NCBI GenBank assembly: GCA_029449235.1
Contig: JANATG010000002.1
Coordinates: 930,001-994,000 of the forward strand
Length of the DNA: 64,000 nt
Direction: 5' to 3'
From: Linnemannia schmuckeri
Lineage: Eukaryota > Mortierellomycota > Mortierellomycetes > Mortierellales > Mortierellaceae
Shown here: positions 35,506-47,465 of the stretch, piece by piece
How positions within the stretch are numbered: position 1 is the first letter of the stretch
How the letters are laid out: every line of letters begins with the position of its first letter
Position numbers and translations under genes: made by a program
The notes under the pieces: generated by a model
Databases searched by the model: none
The model's input: the letters and a program-made list of their open reading frames with translations, nothing else
What the model was told of the DNA's origin: nothing

Positions 35506-38142
35506 CTACCTGGCATTCTCGCCATCCCACCAGCGGTTGATCGAGCTGGCATCGCTCATCATGGTATCACGGACAGGAGGCGTCATTCGGCCGCCGGGGG
35601 CATTTCCATTGGCAAGAGGACTGCTGGTCATAGGGTTGGTTCCTGGAACGATCACTGTGCTATCCCGAATCGAAGAGTTGCGACGAGGCAGGTGAACGGG
35701 CGAAGAGGACCGAGATGGCAACGAAGACCGGGGTGAATTTCGTCCAGAGGGCGACTTTCTTCCCTCATCCTCTTCCCTCAATGTCATGGGCGTCATCGAG
35801 TGCATGTTGACATCCTCAAAGTCGTCCTCCAATGCGCTCTCATCCACAAACATCACACATACCACGGGGAAAGCACCCTCGCTGGAAGTGTTCATGTTGA
35901 CTCCGACTGCCCAACCGTCATCAAAGACCCGTTGCACATTCACAATATCGCCAGGTGTCAAGTCCAGCTCATCCGCCATCGACGCTTGGTAAGGGTATAG
36001 AGCCTGGCAATACGATTGCTTTCCTGTGGCCTCCCGTCCGCCTGCTCCCGCTACTGCCAGGGCTCCTCCTGTGGCAGCTCCTGCTCCTGCGGCGGCAACA
36101 GCAGCACCTAACGACGATCGATCCGAGGCTCCAGACGAGACCAGGTTGTTCATGGGGATGGGTTGCGACGAAGGCATAGCTGCAGCGAATCCTTGCTCTT
36201 GAACCTTGGGTGCCGAAATATTGTAGCGTCCGCTCGAGTTGGACATCTGACGGGACAAGTTGTTGCCCTTCTTTCCTCCTGACGACTTTCTGGACCGACG
36301 GATGCACAAAAAGATAAGAAGACCTGCAAGCACAAGAGCGCCGACAGAACCTCCAATGATGGCTCCGAGAGTACTCGATGACATTCCAGTAGATGTAGGT
36401 GATGTAGGGGTCGCCTGGTTGGTAGGTGGGATGCTGAACGAGGTCGAAGTTCCTGTGCTGGCAGAGGTGGTAGATTTAGGACAAGTCGTTCCTGCGTCAT
36501 TGCAGCATGTAGCCGTTGAGTTGGTGTTGCAGTATTTGCACTTCTCCTGCAAATTAGCCAAGCCTAGAATGTCACAACAGCAAATGAGCAGTTAGTTGGC
36601 TATCATGGTTTTTTTTTATGTGAGCACAAACAAAGCCGGCTGGCCATGTGGATCTTTGTTGATGTCCTTTGTGAGCGCCCATCTTTCTTGTTATTGTTGT
36701 CATCGCTGTTCGTTTCAACGCACACGCTCTAGTTTGCCCCCACCCCGTACATAGGCAGAAAGAGCGAGAGCGTCCAAAAAAAAATGATCACAACGAAATA
36801 TTATCTGTCGCCTCCTCTGTTTTCCTCTGCCTCCTTCAAAGCTCTGTAATTCTACTTTCTTACCTTCTCCTCTTCACAACCAACCTCCTGCCCAAGCAGC
36901 TCTGTTTTGATTTCTTTCATTCATTTCAGACACCCGGCCCTCGTCTTTTGGACGACAATGGACGTCATACTTTTTGCAGCCCTCATTAATATCTCATTTT
37001 CTAAACATCCGAAATTTCAGGTACCACCGTCCGTCGCTAATAATAATACAAAAAATAAATAACACAAACCACCGCACCTTGACCAGCCTAAATACGCACG
37101 GCGCACACCCACCCACTAACCCATCCACCATGAAAACACCAGACAAAGAAAAAAAGGGGAATATGAAAAGAGGGGGTCATGTCGAGGAGGTACAAAGAGA
37201 AAACAGGTGAGTGAGGCAAAGGGTAAGGTGATCGTGCGTGCACTTGGTCAATGTGCTGCTGTTTCGTTTCCTTCTTCCTTTCTTCGCTGAAGCTGTAATG
37301 CTTTTCACTCGTGATGGTGTTCGTGAGGAGGTCATGAGAAACAGGGCAAGTGGGCGTACAAGTACAATCGACCACGAGAAACATTAATATATATATAAAA
37401 AGAATGCAAAATAGTAGGTTTGAGGAATGTATGCCTGCCTTTCTAGATACACCCTGCCTGCCTGTCTCCTATATCCAACACACTTTTTTTATCCTCTTGT
37501 CATACTTGGTGTAATGAATCACGCTTCCGGATCACGACACTTACCACAGAAGGCGGCCTCGTTCACTTCCGAGTTGATGCAGTCGGTAGCAGTGCTCTGA
37601 AGTCCTTGCCAGTTCCCTTTGTCGCTGCCACTGCAAATTGTTTTCAGAGCGTTAAGGTTGCTGGTTTCCCAGGCGGCATTGTTGGGGCAGAGCTGTTTTG
37701 CCAGAGAAGCGAATCCAGTCTCGAACGTTTTGCAGGAAGAGATACACAAGTCAATGTTGACGGGGTCCTTGACGTCTGAGTTGCAGTCCGATGGCTCGTG
37801 GACAGCGATTGTGCAGAGGACTGTGTTTTGATAGGGGACTCGGACAGATGAGTTGTAGGTCTGGCAGGCGGAGGCTGGCTGGAATGCTGCGGCTTTGTTG
37901 ATGGCAATGTCAAACTCGGCATGGGTGGCAAAGGGCTGGAGGACGATGCCGTAGGACTTGGCGTTTGCGATCACGGTGACATTGTCGATACTGTAGGATG
38001 AGAATAAGGGGCAGGCGGTAGAGTTGGCGAGGGGGACACAGGCGGCCTGGGCTCCGGTTGCGAGAAGGGTAGCCGAGAGCAGGGCCTTTGCCAGCCAGTT
38101 CGAGCGGTGGCGAGTATATGGTTGGTGAAGGGAGCGGGTCAT
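35506..38142 (-). CDS. secreted-ectodomain, single-pass membrane protein with cytoplasmic SH3 domain
   Basis: Two exons, 38142-37545 and 36563-35506, join at phase 1 (TTC TGT G|GC TTG) to 551 residues. Residues 1 to about 34 are a signal peptide (LLSATLLATGAQA). The ectodomain is cysteine-rich, with CVPLANSTACPLF near its start and, after the splice, EKCKYCNTNSTATCCND. A Ser/Thr/Pro stalk leads to a TM helix near residues 265-287 (LGAIIGGSVGALVLAGLLIF), then a basic stop. An SH3 domain lies near 384-438 (ALYPYQASMADELDLTPGDIV, then DDGWAVGVN, FPVVCVMF). The tail has Ser/Pro-rich potential phosphosites. Architecture resembles fungal Fus1-type or wall-sensing membrane adaptors that recruit proline-rich partners. 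The 981-bp intron is unusually long here. An upstream ATG at 38388 is less likely because the signal peptide fits 38142. Confidence 0.85.
36564..37544 (-). other. 981-bp intron in the SH3 membrane protein gene
   Basis: Bounded by GTAAGT and TTCTAG and keeps the frame. It is several times longer than most introns in the window, and no extra exon with matching phase was seen inside. Confidence 0.7.
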
Positions 38143-38673
38143 TGGTCGGATATGAACAAGGGAAGAAAGAAGGAAAGAAGGTGGTGGGAGTCGTGAAGAG
38201 GTATCTGATCTTGAAAATAAGGGCCGTCTGTCCGTTTTGTTGATTATGTCTTGACTGAATACAATTGGATGTTTGAGGTGGCCGTTGTCCTTGTTCTTGT
38301 TTGTTGGTTTTTGGCGGGGAAACACAAATAAAACGGAAGCAGTGAGGAGGATGTAGCGATGTGTGTTCAAGACAAATAATAAGTACAAAGAAACTAATAA
38401 GGTGAGGAAGTAAAAACGATAAAAACGTGGAAGTTGAACAACGAAAGAAAAGCCTTGCTCACAGCTCTAGTTCAGAGACGAAGAAGGGTTGATGGAAGGA
38501 GTACTGTTGCTTTTTTGACTCTATTGGATCACGCAATTGAGTGTGTGCGATGAGCAATGACAAAGAGAGAAAAGATGTCGTCGGGACAGGAGAAGGAGAG
38601 GGTGTTGGGTGTTCCGAAGGGTGGAATGTCGTTTGAGGAATGAGTTAAAAAAGAGTGTGTGAGAAAAAGAAAG

Positions 38674-38701
38674 AAAAAAAAAAAAAAAAAAAAAAAAAAA
38701 A
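38674..38701. repeat. poly(A) tract, 28 A
   Basis: In GA-rich DNA about 0.5 kb upstream of the SH3 gene start. Confidence 0.95.
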
Positions 38702-39474
38702 GAAAGAAAGAACAGAAGAAGGAAGGAAGTGGTGGTTAATATGAACAAGAGCGGGAATAAAAAAAGGGTTGGATGAATATGAGCAGGGGGGTTGTCGTGT
38801 GGGAGGACTGCAAGTGGGAAGGAGAAGGGGAGTGATAAACCACAAGGAGACAGGTAGAAGGAAAAAGAGAAGGTGCAATGGTACAAAAAGGAGAATAACG
38901 TACGTCGATTTTCAGGAACAGAACCGACAAGAAAACAAAAGGGACTTTACAAAGGGATGATAGAAGATACAAGGTGGACGGCGAGGATGGAACAAAAAGA
39001 AGAGGAGAGAGAGAGGGTAAAGGATGTCGTGGCCACTGTTTGGAAGTGCAAGAAGGAGAATCGGAGGAGGAGGAGAGCAAAGGTGAATAAGCAAGGAAGA
39101 AAGAGGCGGGAAAATATGATATTAGAGAGGGACTAGTAAGAAGGAAAACAATAGGGATTGGAGTGAGGGTCGTGTGTAGATGAACGAGTGAGAGAAAGAA
39201 TTGGTGAAGGAGAGAGTGGAGTGGTGAAGGAGGAGGGATAAGTGAAGGAAGGAAGGAAGGAAGGAAGGAAGGAAGGAGGGTGTGATCGTGGGAGGAGGAC
39301 ACGAGTGTAAAGAAAAAGAAGAAAAGAGAGAAAGGGACGAAAGGAGTAGAAGGAAAGAAATTACACAAACAACAACCACAGCAACAACAACAACAACAAC
39401 AACAACAAATGGCAAATTGACTCCACTGATTTTCCTTTATCCAACCAACCAATCAAGAGTTTTCCACCCACCCG

Positions 39475-39522
39475 GACCTGACCTGACCTGACCTGACTTG
39501 ACCTGAACGGGACCTGACCTGA
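39475..39522. repeat. CCTGA pentanucleotide array
   Basis: GACCT-GACCT repeats about six times, with one C-to-T change (GACTT), then an ACGG interruption and two more units. Confidence 0.9.
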
Positions 39523-40418
39523 AATCACTTTGACTTTTAGCCTATCAGCATTTGGCTGTTGCCCTTTTACATTTCATTACTGTAAGAGTAGGATTCTTCT
39601 CTTCTGTTCGACTTTCTTACTGCTTACGCCAAGCACAGGTCAAGGGCAAGCTGAGATTATTATCGTCATCAGCATCATCCATCGTTCTTTTTTCTTTTTC
39701 TTTTTCTTTTTTTCTTTTCTTCTTTTGCTCTTTCACACTTGCTTCCTTCCTTTCTCTCTTTACCTTATCCACCTTCCAATGCCCACCTGTCTGCTGCAAT
39801 GCCAGCGCATCGAATGAATGTTTTTTGCTGCTCTCATATTTGACATGTCCTTTCTGACCCGCCCGAATTAAACACAAACCAGATGGGAGACCTTCTCTCT
39901 TCTCCCTGACTTTTTGCGTCTCTTTACCTCAACGCCCTTCTGGATTGTGCGACCTTCAATTTATTAACAACAATAACAACTCAGTCAGCAACAACATCAA
40001 TTACATATACCTCACACAAACAGACACAAACACAAGCCAAAAGGCTAAATAAACAAAAAGTGGCTACAATACAGCAAAGTCGCCTCTCCTTGTCTCTCAA
40101 GCTCGCTCTAATTTCCCTACATGTCTCTCTCGTTTCAATTGGGGAAGAAATGAAGATACCATCGAAAAGAACGAGAGGTTTGTAGTACTGAAAATATGAA
40201 AGAAAGAAGGAACGTTTTGGTGGCAGCCGGATAATTCGTTCAATTTGTTCGTTTAAGGAACATTGTCCATCCTCTCCAGCACCAAAACCCTCCATCCACA
40301 TCCATATCTCTTTCATGGTCCACACAGAAAGCTTACTCTTATTTTTAACGGTTACGTGTTTCTTCCTTCGTCATCTTTGCTCTGTTGCGAAGTAGGTCAA
40401 TTAAACGGATGGTTGCAC

Positions 40419-40419
<1 letters not shown>

Positions 40420-40455
<36 letters not shown>
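40420..40455. repeat. poly(A) tract, 36 A
   Basis: Intergenic homopolymer. Confidence 0.95.
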
Positions 40456-40461
<6 letters not shown>

Positions 40462-41950
40462 TAGTAGAGTCGGAAGGGGGTAAGGCGCCTCTGGGTGCAA
40501 ATCACAAACACCAACAGACTTCTTCTCCGTCTAGTGTGTCTGGATCGGAGACCCGACTTCAATTGCAGGAGGGCACGCATGCATACACACACGCTCCGAT
40601 GGGCTGACTGACTACATTAGCCCAAACAACCAGACCAATGCATAAGCAATTGCATGAGGATATCCAGCTGAAGGTACCCGCCTTACTATTCTCCCATTCA
40701 CTTTAATGGCATTGGCAAGCATGGTTAACAATTTCGGCGACAAACAAAATTTTGAGGATTACGACAAAACAAGGGCTTTGCTAATTAGCTACCGTGGTAC
40801 TTTTTTACATTGTACCTTGGCTCGGTGCGTCCCCCCCCCCCTTTTTTTTTTTTGCTCTAGCTCGCTTCTTCTTGTTCTCACTTCCTTCATTTTTACTCTG
40901 GCCGCTTCTAACAGCCATAGATTTTCTAACGAAACACAATTGGGGAGAATACTTGTGAAACGATGCTTAATGGCAATATCGTATGTCGTGAACATCGACT
41001 CTTTTTTTTTCTCAGCGAGTTTTTTGGTGCTACTTTCGGTAATGTTTGCGGGCAGGCGGAGACATAAAAAGGGAAGCCGTTTCTCCTTTTCATCATAGTT
41101 GTCGGTACTGAACAGGCCCATGACAGGCGCAAGAAAGCGAGGGAAAACAGGAAGCGCTCTCGAACAGACAAGGTTTTTGAGTTGTGAAAGATGCATAGAG
41201 AATGAGAGTCCTCTCTCCATCGGCTCCTCCCCTTCAAGGCGCAAAAAGATAGAAAAGATTCGGTCAATCGGGCGCATGGAGGAGCAAGATGACAACGCAT
41301 GAGGGAGAGAAAGGAGGGACGGATAAAAAAGAGTTTCGACAAGGTTTAAACAAGAGTAAGGAGACTGAGAGTAGACGGGTGAAGAGCAGCTCACTTTGTT
41401 TTCTTGTCCTTGTTCCCGTCTCCTCCACTAGCCCAGGGTGTCTAAACCGCCATCTGCCAATTTTATGGGAGATAACTTGCGCAAGAACAAAAAATGAGAC
41501 TCCTATCTTTATTCCATGCGAGAACGAGCTAGCGTGGACAATGCAGATCCCTGCCTCGCTTCACAGTACTTCCTTTTCTTTCTCTTTTTTTGTCGGTGCA
41601 TAGCGGAACAGTCATTGTTACCGCGTGTGCAACAAACTGTTCATGCAAATGCAGCCATCAGCTTTTTTTCCTGTTGTGTCCCTCCTTCCTTCGCGTGGGA
41701 GGAAATCGACTGCAACCCACCATTTCATTGAGTTGGAAGGGCGGTTCGACCGGCTGTCTGTTCACAATACCGCCACTAATTGCTGACACTCCGCTCCCAC
41801 GCCCTATTGTTCCGTTGTCACATTGACCATTGCACTCTTTTTTTCACCTTCGATTCTTTTATCCTTTATTCTCATTCCTATTTCCTTCATTCCACTTACC
41901 CCACTCCACACACTAGATGTCTTTTCTCATTACCGACTTTTCTTTCTTTT

Positions 41951-42016
41951 CTTGTTTTTTCTTGTCTTTTCTTGTTTTTTCTTGTCTTTTCTAGTTTTTT
42001 CTTGTCTTTTCTTTCT
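41951..42016. repeat. 20-bp T-rich tandem repeat
   Basis: The unit CTTGTTTTTTCTTGTCTTTT repeats about three times with one A substitution. Confidence 0.85.
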
Positions 42017-42396
42017 CGGTGTCATTCTTTTTGCTACTGTTCTCATTCTTCCCATTCTTCACCTTCATTCCTTCCTCGGTTTTTTTCCTATTCTCGGTTG
42101 CACCATCAATTCTCACTCTTATCTATAGATAACGTCTATTATCGTTTGTCCGATTGAGCTGATATGCATACCGTGTCAATAGTTCTTGTTTTTTTTTCTG
42201 CGCTGTTTTTATATATCTTAGGCTGCACTCGTTCTCTCCTTCGCTACTCCCTTCTTCTCCAAATGCCAGGTTCATTTCCATCTTCCAACAAACTGACCGG
42301 AAGATACATTGAAATAGCTTCCATTTTCCCTGCATCTACGCCTTTAGATATCACTGAAAAGGTCGCGACTTGTATCGAAGCCCCGAATCCCTCCCC

Positions 42397-42397
<1 letters not shown>

Positions 42398-42435
<38 letters not shown>
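42398..42435. repeat. poly(T) tract, 38 T
   Basis: One of the two longest homopolymers in the window, equal in length to the A38 at 3035. Confidence 0.95.
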
Positions 42436-42436
<1 letters not shown>

Positions 42437-42946
42437 TAAAATGAGTTTGCCAAAATACCTACCGAGACTTTATTGACATACATGAAATACTCACTTCAAT
42501 TCTTTAGAGGCTGACAGTTGCAACCATCAAGAAAGTAGAATAAGAAGAATAATTGCAGTTCTTTTGTATTTTACTGAATACCATCCCTGTTTTTCGCAAT
42601 GCAGGTTTGCCGTAGAGAGAAAGTGGCATTTCTGTACACGGATCTCACTCCAAGAAAAAGAGAGTGGGGATTTAGCGCCAGTTATTAGTGATACTAAGGT
42701 GGACAAAATTCTTACGCGCATCAAAGAAAAAAACGCGTTAAAAAATCCGAGCTGTGAGTGACAGGAAAGATTGTAATCTGAGCCAATATAAATTTTTGGC
42801 TACTAGTGTTCGCTCACAACTCTGCAAAAAAACTCAAGCTGAATTGAAAAAAAATGGCCTAATCGCGACGCATTTTTTTCGTGTGTATCTTAGGCTTTTA
42901 CCGAAAGGCCGAGTTCAATGACAGGATGTATCGGGTGCTAAACTGA

Positions 42947-43345
42947 TCACGTCAGACTGAACAGGACGCGTTTCCCGAGATGAGATCCTAATCGAGCACC
43001 GGCTTTCAAGGGTCGGGTCCGGGCAAGGATCGAAAAGACACCTCCCATGGACCGAACATCAATCGCGGGAGTATGCTCGGCATCTTCAAGTTCAGGGAAA
43101 TGGTATCCTCCGCACCAGATGGACAACCAAAATGTGGGAACAATGCAAAAAAAATCCGTCTTCTGCCTCACCGCCAAATTGTCACCCTCATTAGGCATTT
43201 TCAGGATCCGAGAATCCACTCCAATCTTGCTCATGAAGCACTGTGATGAAAGAGTGAGTCCCATTACTATGCATTCCTGAATATCATACACATATTGAAA
43301 AAAATAGATGTCCGAATGATAACGTTTTCTTTCGATTATCAGCAA
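42947..43345 (-). pseudogene. protein-kinase-like fragment (remnant)
   Basis: A minus-strand frame of 132 codons contains GGYHFPELEDAEHTPAIDVR followed by SMGGVFSILARTRPL. This resembles the kinase stretch from the activation-loop APE motif into subdomain IX (GxRAPEL..AIDVWSxGVI..L..RxP), but APE reads FPE and the near-invariant Trp of DVWS reads Arg. No N-lobe, HRD or DFG was found nearby, and the flanking DNA has stops. It is best read as a broken fragment, possibly of a Cdc7-like or other dispersed kinase family. The assignment rests on about 40 residues. Confidence 0.4.
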
Positions 43346-45955
43346 CAGTAGAATTAGGCGGATATGATGCGCAAAGTCAGCTCTCTTCTAAAGGCACGAG
43401 ATAGACTAGTGTAAAGGATATGTCAACTTTCCTTATTTTTACTGCGTACTTCATATTTTCAGATGAATATAATCATGCTACTCTTTCGATCCGTAACTTC
43501 ACAGTCAGGACATGTTCTAATACCCTTAAAGTGGCTAGTCGGGGTGTCGAGGTGAGGGTAAGGAGACTCGATGACATTATCGAAGGTAGCGTCCTCACGC
43601 TCAACCTACAAAGCCGGAGCAGAGACGGACGTACGACTGACCTTTCATGTACGATTGATCCACTTTTAATTTCTATTCGCCCCACAAGCTTGAGTGTTAA
43701 CATTTTTTTTCAATTTTTCTGATTGAACTTGAAGGTGCAGTCGAGTCCAATGTTGTCGATTTAAATAAGTAATGGATAAGGGCAGGAATCTTGAAACGAT
43801 TTGTGAACGAATATGCTTGAATGACAACCAATCAATTCCTTGCCAACCGATTCCTTGCCTCACCCAACAGCGTTAGCTGCTGTAAGCCGTATTTATGTCT
43901 TGATTGAAGAGCATACAGAGAAGCGGGATGTAGTAGGGACTTCGGACTCTTGCACATGGTGCTATCGGTGTCGCAACTGTAACGCCCATACCGAATCTAT
44001 TGCTGCTGATGACGATCTCTGAACTTTTTGACTCTCTTTGAGTTATTAAACGCGCATTTGTTTTTGATTTTTTTGTTGTTCTCCTTTCCCGATTATTTCG
44101 CTAACGAGACAGAAAACCCTTATCCAAATAAAACACACGCTTCATTTTTTTTCAGTTAGCCTGTTCTTTTCTCTGGCTTGATGCTCTACTGTCGTTCCCG
44201 TGGGTGAAAAAAAAAAAGAGTTGAAAGATAGAATGGGCAGTCCTTATTTCAGGATATATGGAGTACAGAGAACATCCACTCTAGGCTTGACCGCACACCA
44301 AGTTGAAGACGATAGCTTTGGTCACTGAACTGGACTGTGTTGGGACGCAGTAAACAGGAATTGGAACGGGCATTCTTTTTTTGGGGGGAGAGCATTGAAC
44401 ATCTGCAGACGTCGAGGAATAAGATACGCGTTTTACATCTTTGAATTTTCTTCAAAAGAACGAGGATATCACATATTGAGGGCAGGCATTCCTTTGGTGC
44501 TATCCCTTTTCTATTTTGTGCTGCATGTGTTCCGTCATCGCTTTTCTGGGCTAAAAAATGAGGCGAACTCGCAGGACTTGATACAAGCTCTTCTATATTT
44601 TAAATTCATTTTTTGTTGCCCGATTTCAGATTAGCAGTGTTTGTACCACCCTATTCAAAGATGATTCTGAGAGTTCATCGATTCGGTGTAGGAACAATGT
44701 TGGGTCTGTCGCATTTTCATTTTTTGCGCAACCTTCACACTTCGTTGGACATGTAGGACAGCTATTCTTGATATTAAAACAAACGAACGAACAGCGATGA
44801 GCGAATCAGGTTTCGCCTCTTTGGATATAGTTTTTTTTCAAGTTGTAATATTCTCCTGGTTTTGTGATGACAAGTTGAACAGCGATACCAGGACTCCAAG
44901 GCATTGAACATCGCGCTTATTTTTTTGTCCAATTATGAAGCACATACGCCTTGCATAAAAAAATTGAAAAGTGGGCGAGGATCCAGGAGATAATCAGGCC
45001 AGACAATCCATCGTAGTTTCTTTTTCATAAATATTTTGCCTTAGGAGGATACTGGGACCGTGGTTTTTCCTAATGTCGCCGTAGGATGTTTGGCCTATTC
45101 AAATCTCGGCGATGACTCTCAGAAATGGTTAAGATGTTTTCTTTAATTGTAGAGATAAGAAAACCATGATGAATTTTTGAGATAGAGGGCTCTTCTGGCA
45201 CGTTTCTTACTTTCTTATTTTGTAATAGTAAATTGAAGTGCAGTTAGCCAGTGGACAGGCGTTTGCTTCCTTCCCCTCTTTTTTTTCTTCTAAGTATCAA
45301 CAACGAAAGCGATATGGTCTCTTGACTTGAGCAAGGTTCACTGTACTGATATCCAATTTTACTTCTTGTATCTTGATTGGGATGTCATGACATCCCCTTT
45401 TAACAAGTGCATAAACATGAACTACGATCGCCCATGCCCTTAGACATGCCACTCTTTCATTTTTGCTTTCTTATCAACTTAAATGCCGATCGATTGAGAT
45501 GTTTGGGATCCCATGCATCAGCAAGCAGCGATAGTTCCTCATGTTGAGGCCGCACATCGCTCGTGTCTGATGTGCTTTTGTAATTTTCGTGCCTTCAATG
45601 CCGTTCTCTTTCTGAAATCGTCATCCTTTATGATGTTGCTTTTTTCTCACTTGAATTAGCCGGACAGCTGGCACTCCCTTTTTTACGATTTTTTTAATTT
45701 TCTGTATGCTTCCTTTTTTTTATAAAGCCTATATGAAAACGACTAAGCATCGTCTACGGAGAACTCCTTTATTTCTTTGAATGTTTGAGCAGGGTAATAA
45801 GATATCGTTTTAAGAATTGTTCTTTCAATCGTCTTGCGCCCACCTGTTGTAGCTCGATACATGTACCATATCGGAGATGAACGTCCCTTTATTTACTACA
45901 GGTGCTTAAATAGAACAACGGCATAGCCGTGACCGGGGCACGCCACTTCTTTCCC

Positions 45956-45981
45956 TTTTTTTTTTTTTTTTTTTTTTTTTT
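45956..45981. repeat. poly(T) tract, 26 T
   Basis: Intergenic homopolymer in the AT-rich gene-poor region. Confidence 0.95.
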
Positions 45982-46596
45982 GGCACATTCATTCGGTTTG
46001 ACAGAAACGAGGGTTGTTTTCATATAACTTTCAAAACAACAAGCAGCGATCGCCAACTATTAGTCTGGCAAGCTCGCGGTTTTCATGCACTTTTTTTATA
46101 TGTTCGAGGACCCGATACAAGCGATGATTCTCGTTGGTACCGCCTTTGCTTTTGCCATCTTTTCAAGCATACAGGATATGGTTAGATAAGCAAACGCTGC
46201 TCTGTGTCGTATACATCAAAGTTATCCTATTTTTCGATGTTCATACTGGAAGTCCCACTTTGAAACGGAATCGTAATAAAAAAATAGTACGGAGAAGTAC
46301 TGGCATCCCGAGTAGCTGTCTTCACTTGAAGTATCTCTTAGTGAGGCGATATTACCTTCCGAAGAGATCTACGTCCAGGGTGACGGAAGTTATTGTAAGA
46401 TGGGAGTCCTCGTGAAGGTATAAGAAAGTGAAGATGAGAGAAAAATAACGTAGCTTTAAATAGAAACTTAATAGAAAAGTACAGCTACCCTCGTGAGTGT
46501 AATTTGGACATCAGTAGCAGCGCGTGACCACGGTTCAGCCATCACTCTTGTCAAAAAGTAGGCGAGGATGTGCACGTAGTGGAATTTGAGAACCGT

Positions 46597-46947
46597 TTAG
46601 TTGGAAAAGTGGGATATGGGGATGCGGTGGGTGGATCGATTTGTATCTGTTAGATGGGGCGTAGTGCATGAAAAAAGACCATTCGCGTTTGTGACACGTG
46701 TTCCTGACGCGTTGGAGGCTTGTTGCACTGGGAAGGTACGACTAGTATTTTTTTTTTTTTTTCTTTTGTTTCCGATGTGAGTATCAAAGTAAAACATAAA
46801 ATTAAAATGCAGGTCCAACATCCTGGAGCCATCAACTAGCCCCAATATGACCAGCCCAGGAACGCCTACAAAATGGCTTCTTCGATAATCACCTCTAAGA
46901 AAGGCCTGTAGTTTCTTACACAGGCAGCCATTTAGGCCCGCTTCCAC
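46597..46947 (-). other. possible coding remnant with internal homopolymer
   Basis: A minus-strand frame of 116 codons has coding-like texture on both sides of an A-rich run: CLCKKLQAFLRGDYRRSHFV and PGLVILGLVDGSRMLDLHFN before it, ASNASGTRVTNANGLFSCTT after it. The KRKKKK segment between comes from the homopolymer. I do not recognise the family; it may be a relic of a repeated gene. Confidence 0.3.
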
Positions 46948-47465
46948 CGTTTTTTGAGTCGTTAGACCTTAAAATGTGATCGGTGATCGTTAATCGGTCA
47001 AGAGCGAATGAACATTCAAACAGATAAACCGGCCCCTTTCATACGCGCCTACGCCATCTTTCCATCTCCCCAAAGCTACCTAGTCAGTCCCAAGGGTTAC
47101 CCAGACCGGAAAAAAAACATCACCAGCCAGCTGACCCATGGGTGATAAATTGAATTTGCAAGGTGACCTTTGGGTAGTCCGACCGATGGACCGATCCATC
47201 CGTTCATGCTCATATATTTCACTCATTCTGCTGTGTCAGAAGAACGTACCACCAACTGACATTTTCTAGAAATGGTTACGAAAATGAATACAAGTTTTAT
47301 TTTTTGCCCAGAAATGAGAGCTGGAAAAGGATATAAAACAATGAAAAGCAGGAAGCCTTCTATGATACATGGATAAACAAAGGACATAGAAGAAGAGGGA
47401 ATTGATATATACAAAATCGGTTGAGAATGAGAGGTGGGAAAGTTGGAGCGGATGAACATAAGAGA

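Larger units (their letters stand above)
38143..47465. other. 9.3-kb gene-poor region with decayed remnants
   Basis: No intact gene. The first 1.3 kb is GA-rich leader-like DNA of the SH3 gene, with GGAA repeats at 39245-39281 and a CAA run at 39375-39408. From about 42.5 to 47 kb the DNA is more AT-rich with scattered short frames that look like broken coding remnants (see separate entries). Homopolymers are listed separately. Confidence 0.55.

Noticed and set aside
38736..39452. Minus-strand frame of 238 codons rich in Cys, Phe, Ser and Leu
   Set aside because: It is a translation of GA/CT simple repeats (GGAA and CAA arrays) and looks like leader DNA.
40789..41394. Minus-strand frame of 201 codons
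   Set aside because: Composition is irregular, it crosses C- and T-runs, and no motif or splice support is present. Possibly noncoding.
45900..45985. GC-rich stretch followed by T26, like a Pol III transcript end
   Set aside because: No A/B box pair or foldable RNA gene could be identified.
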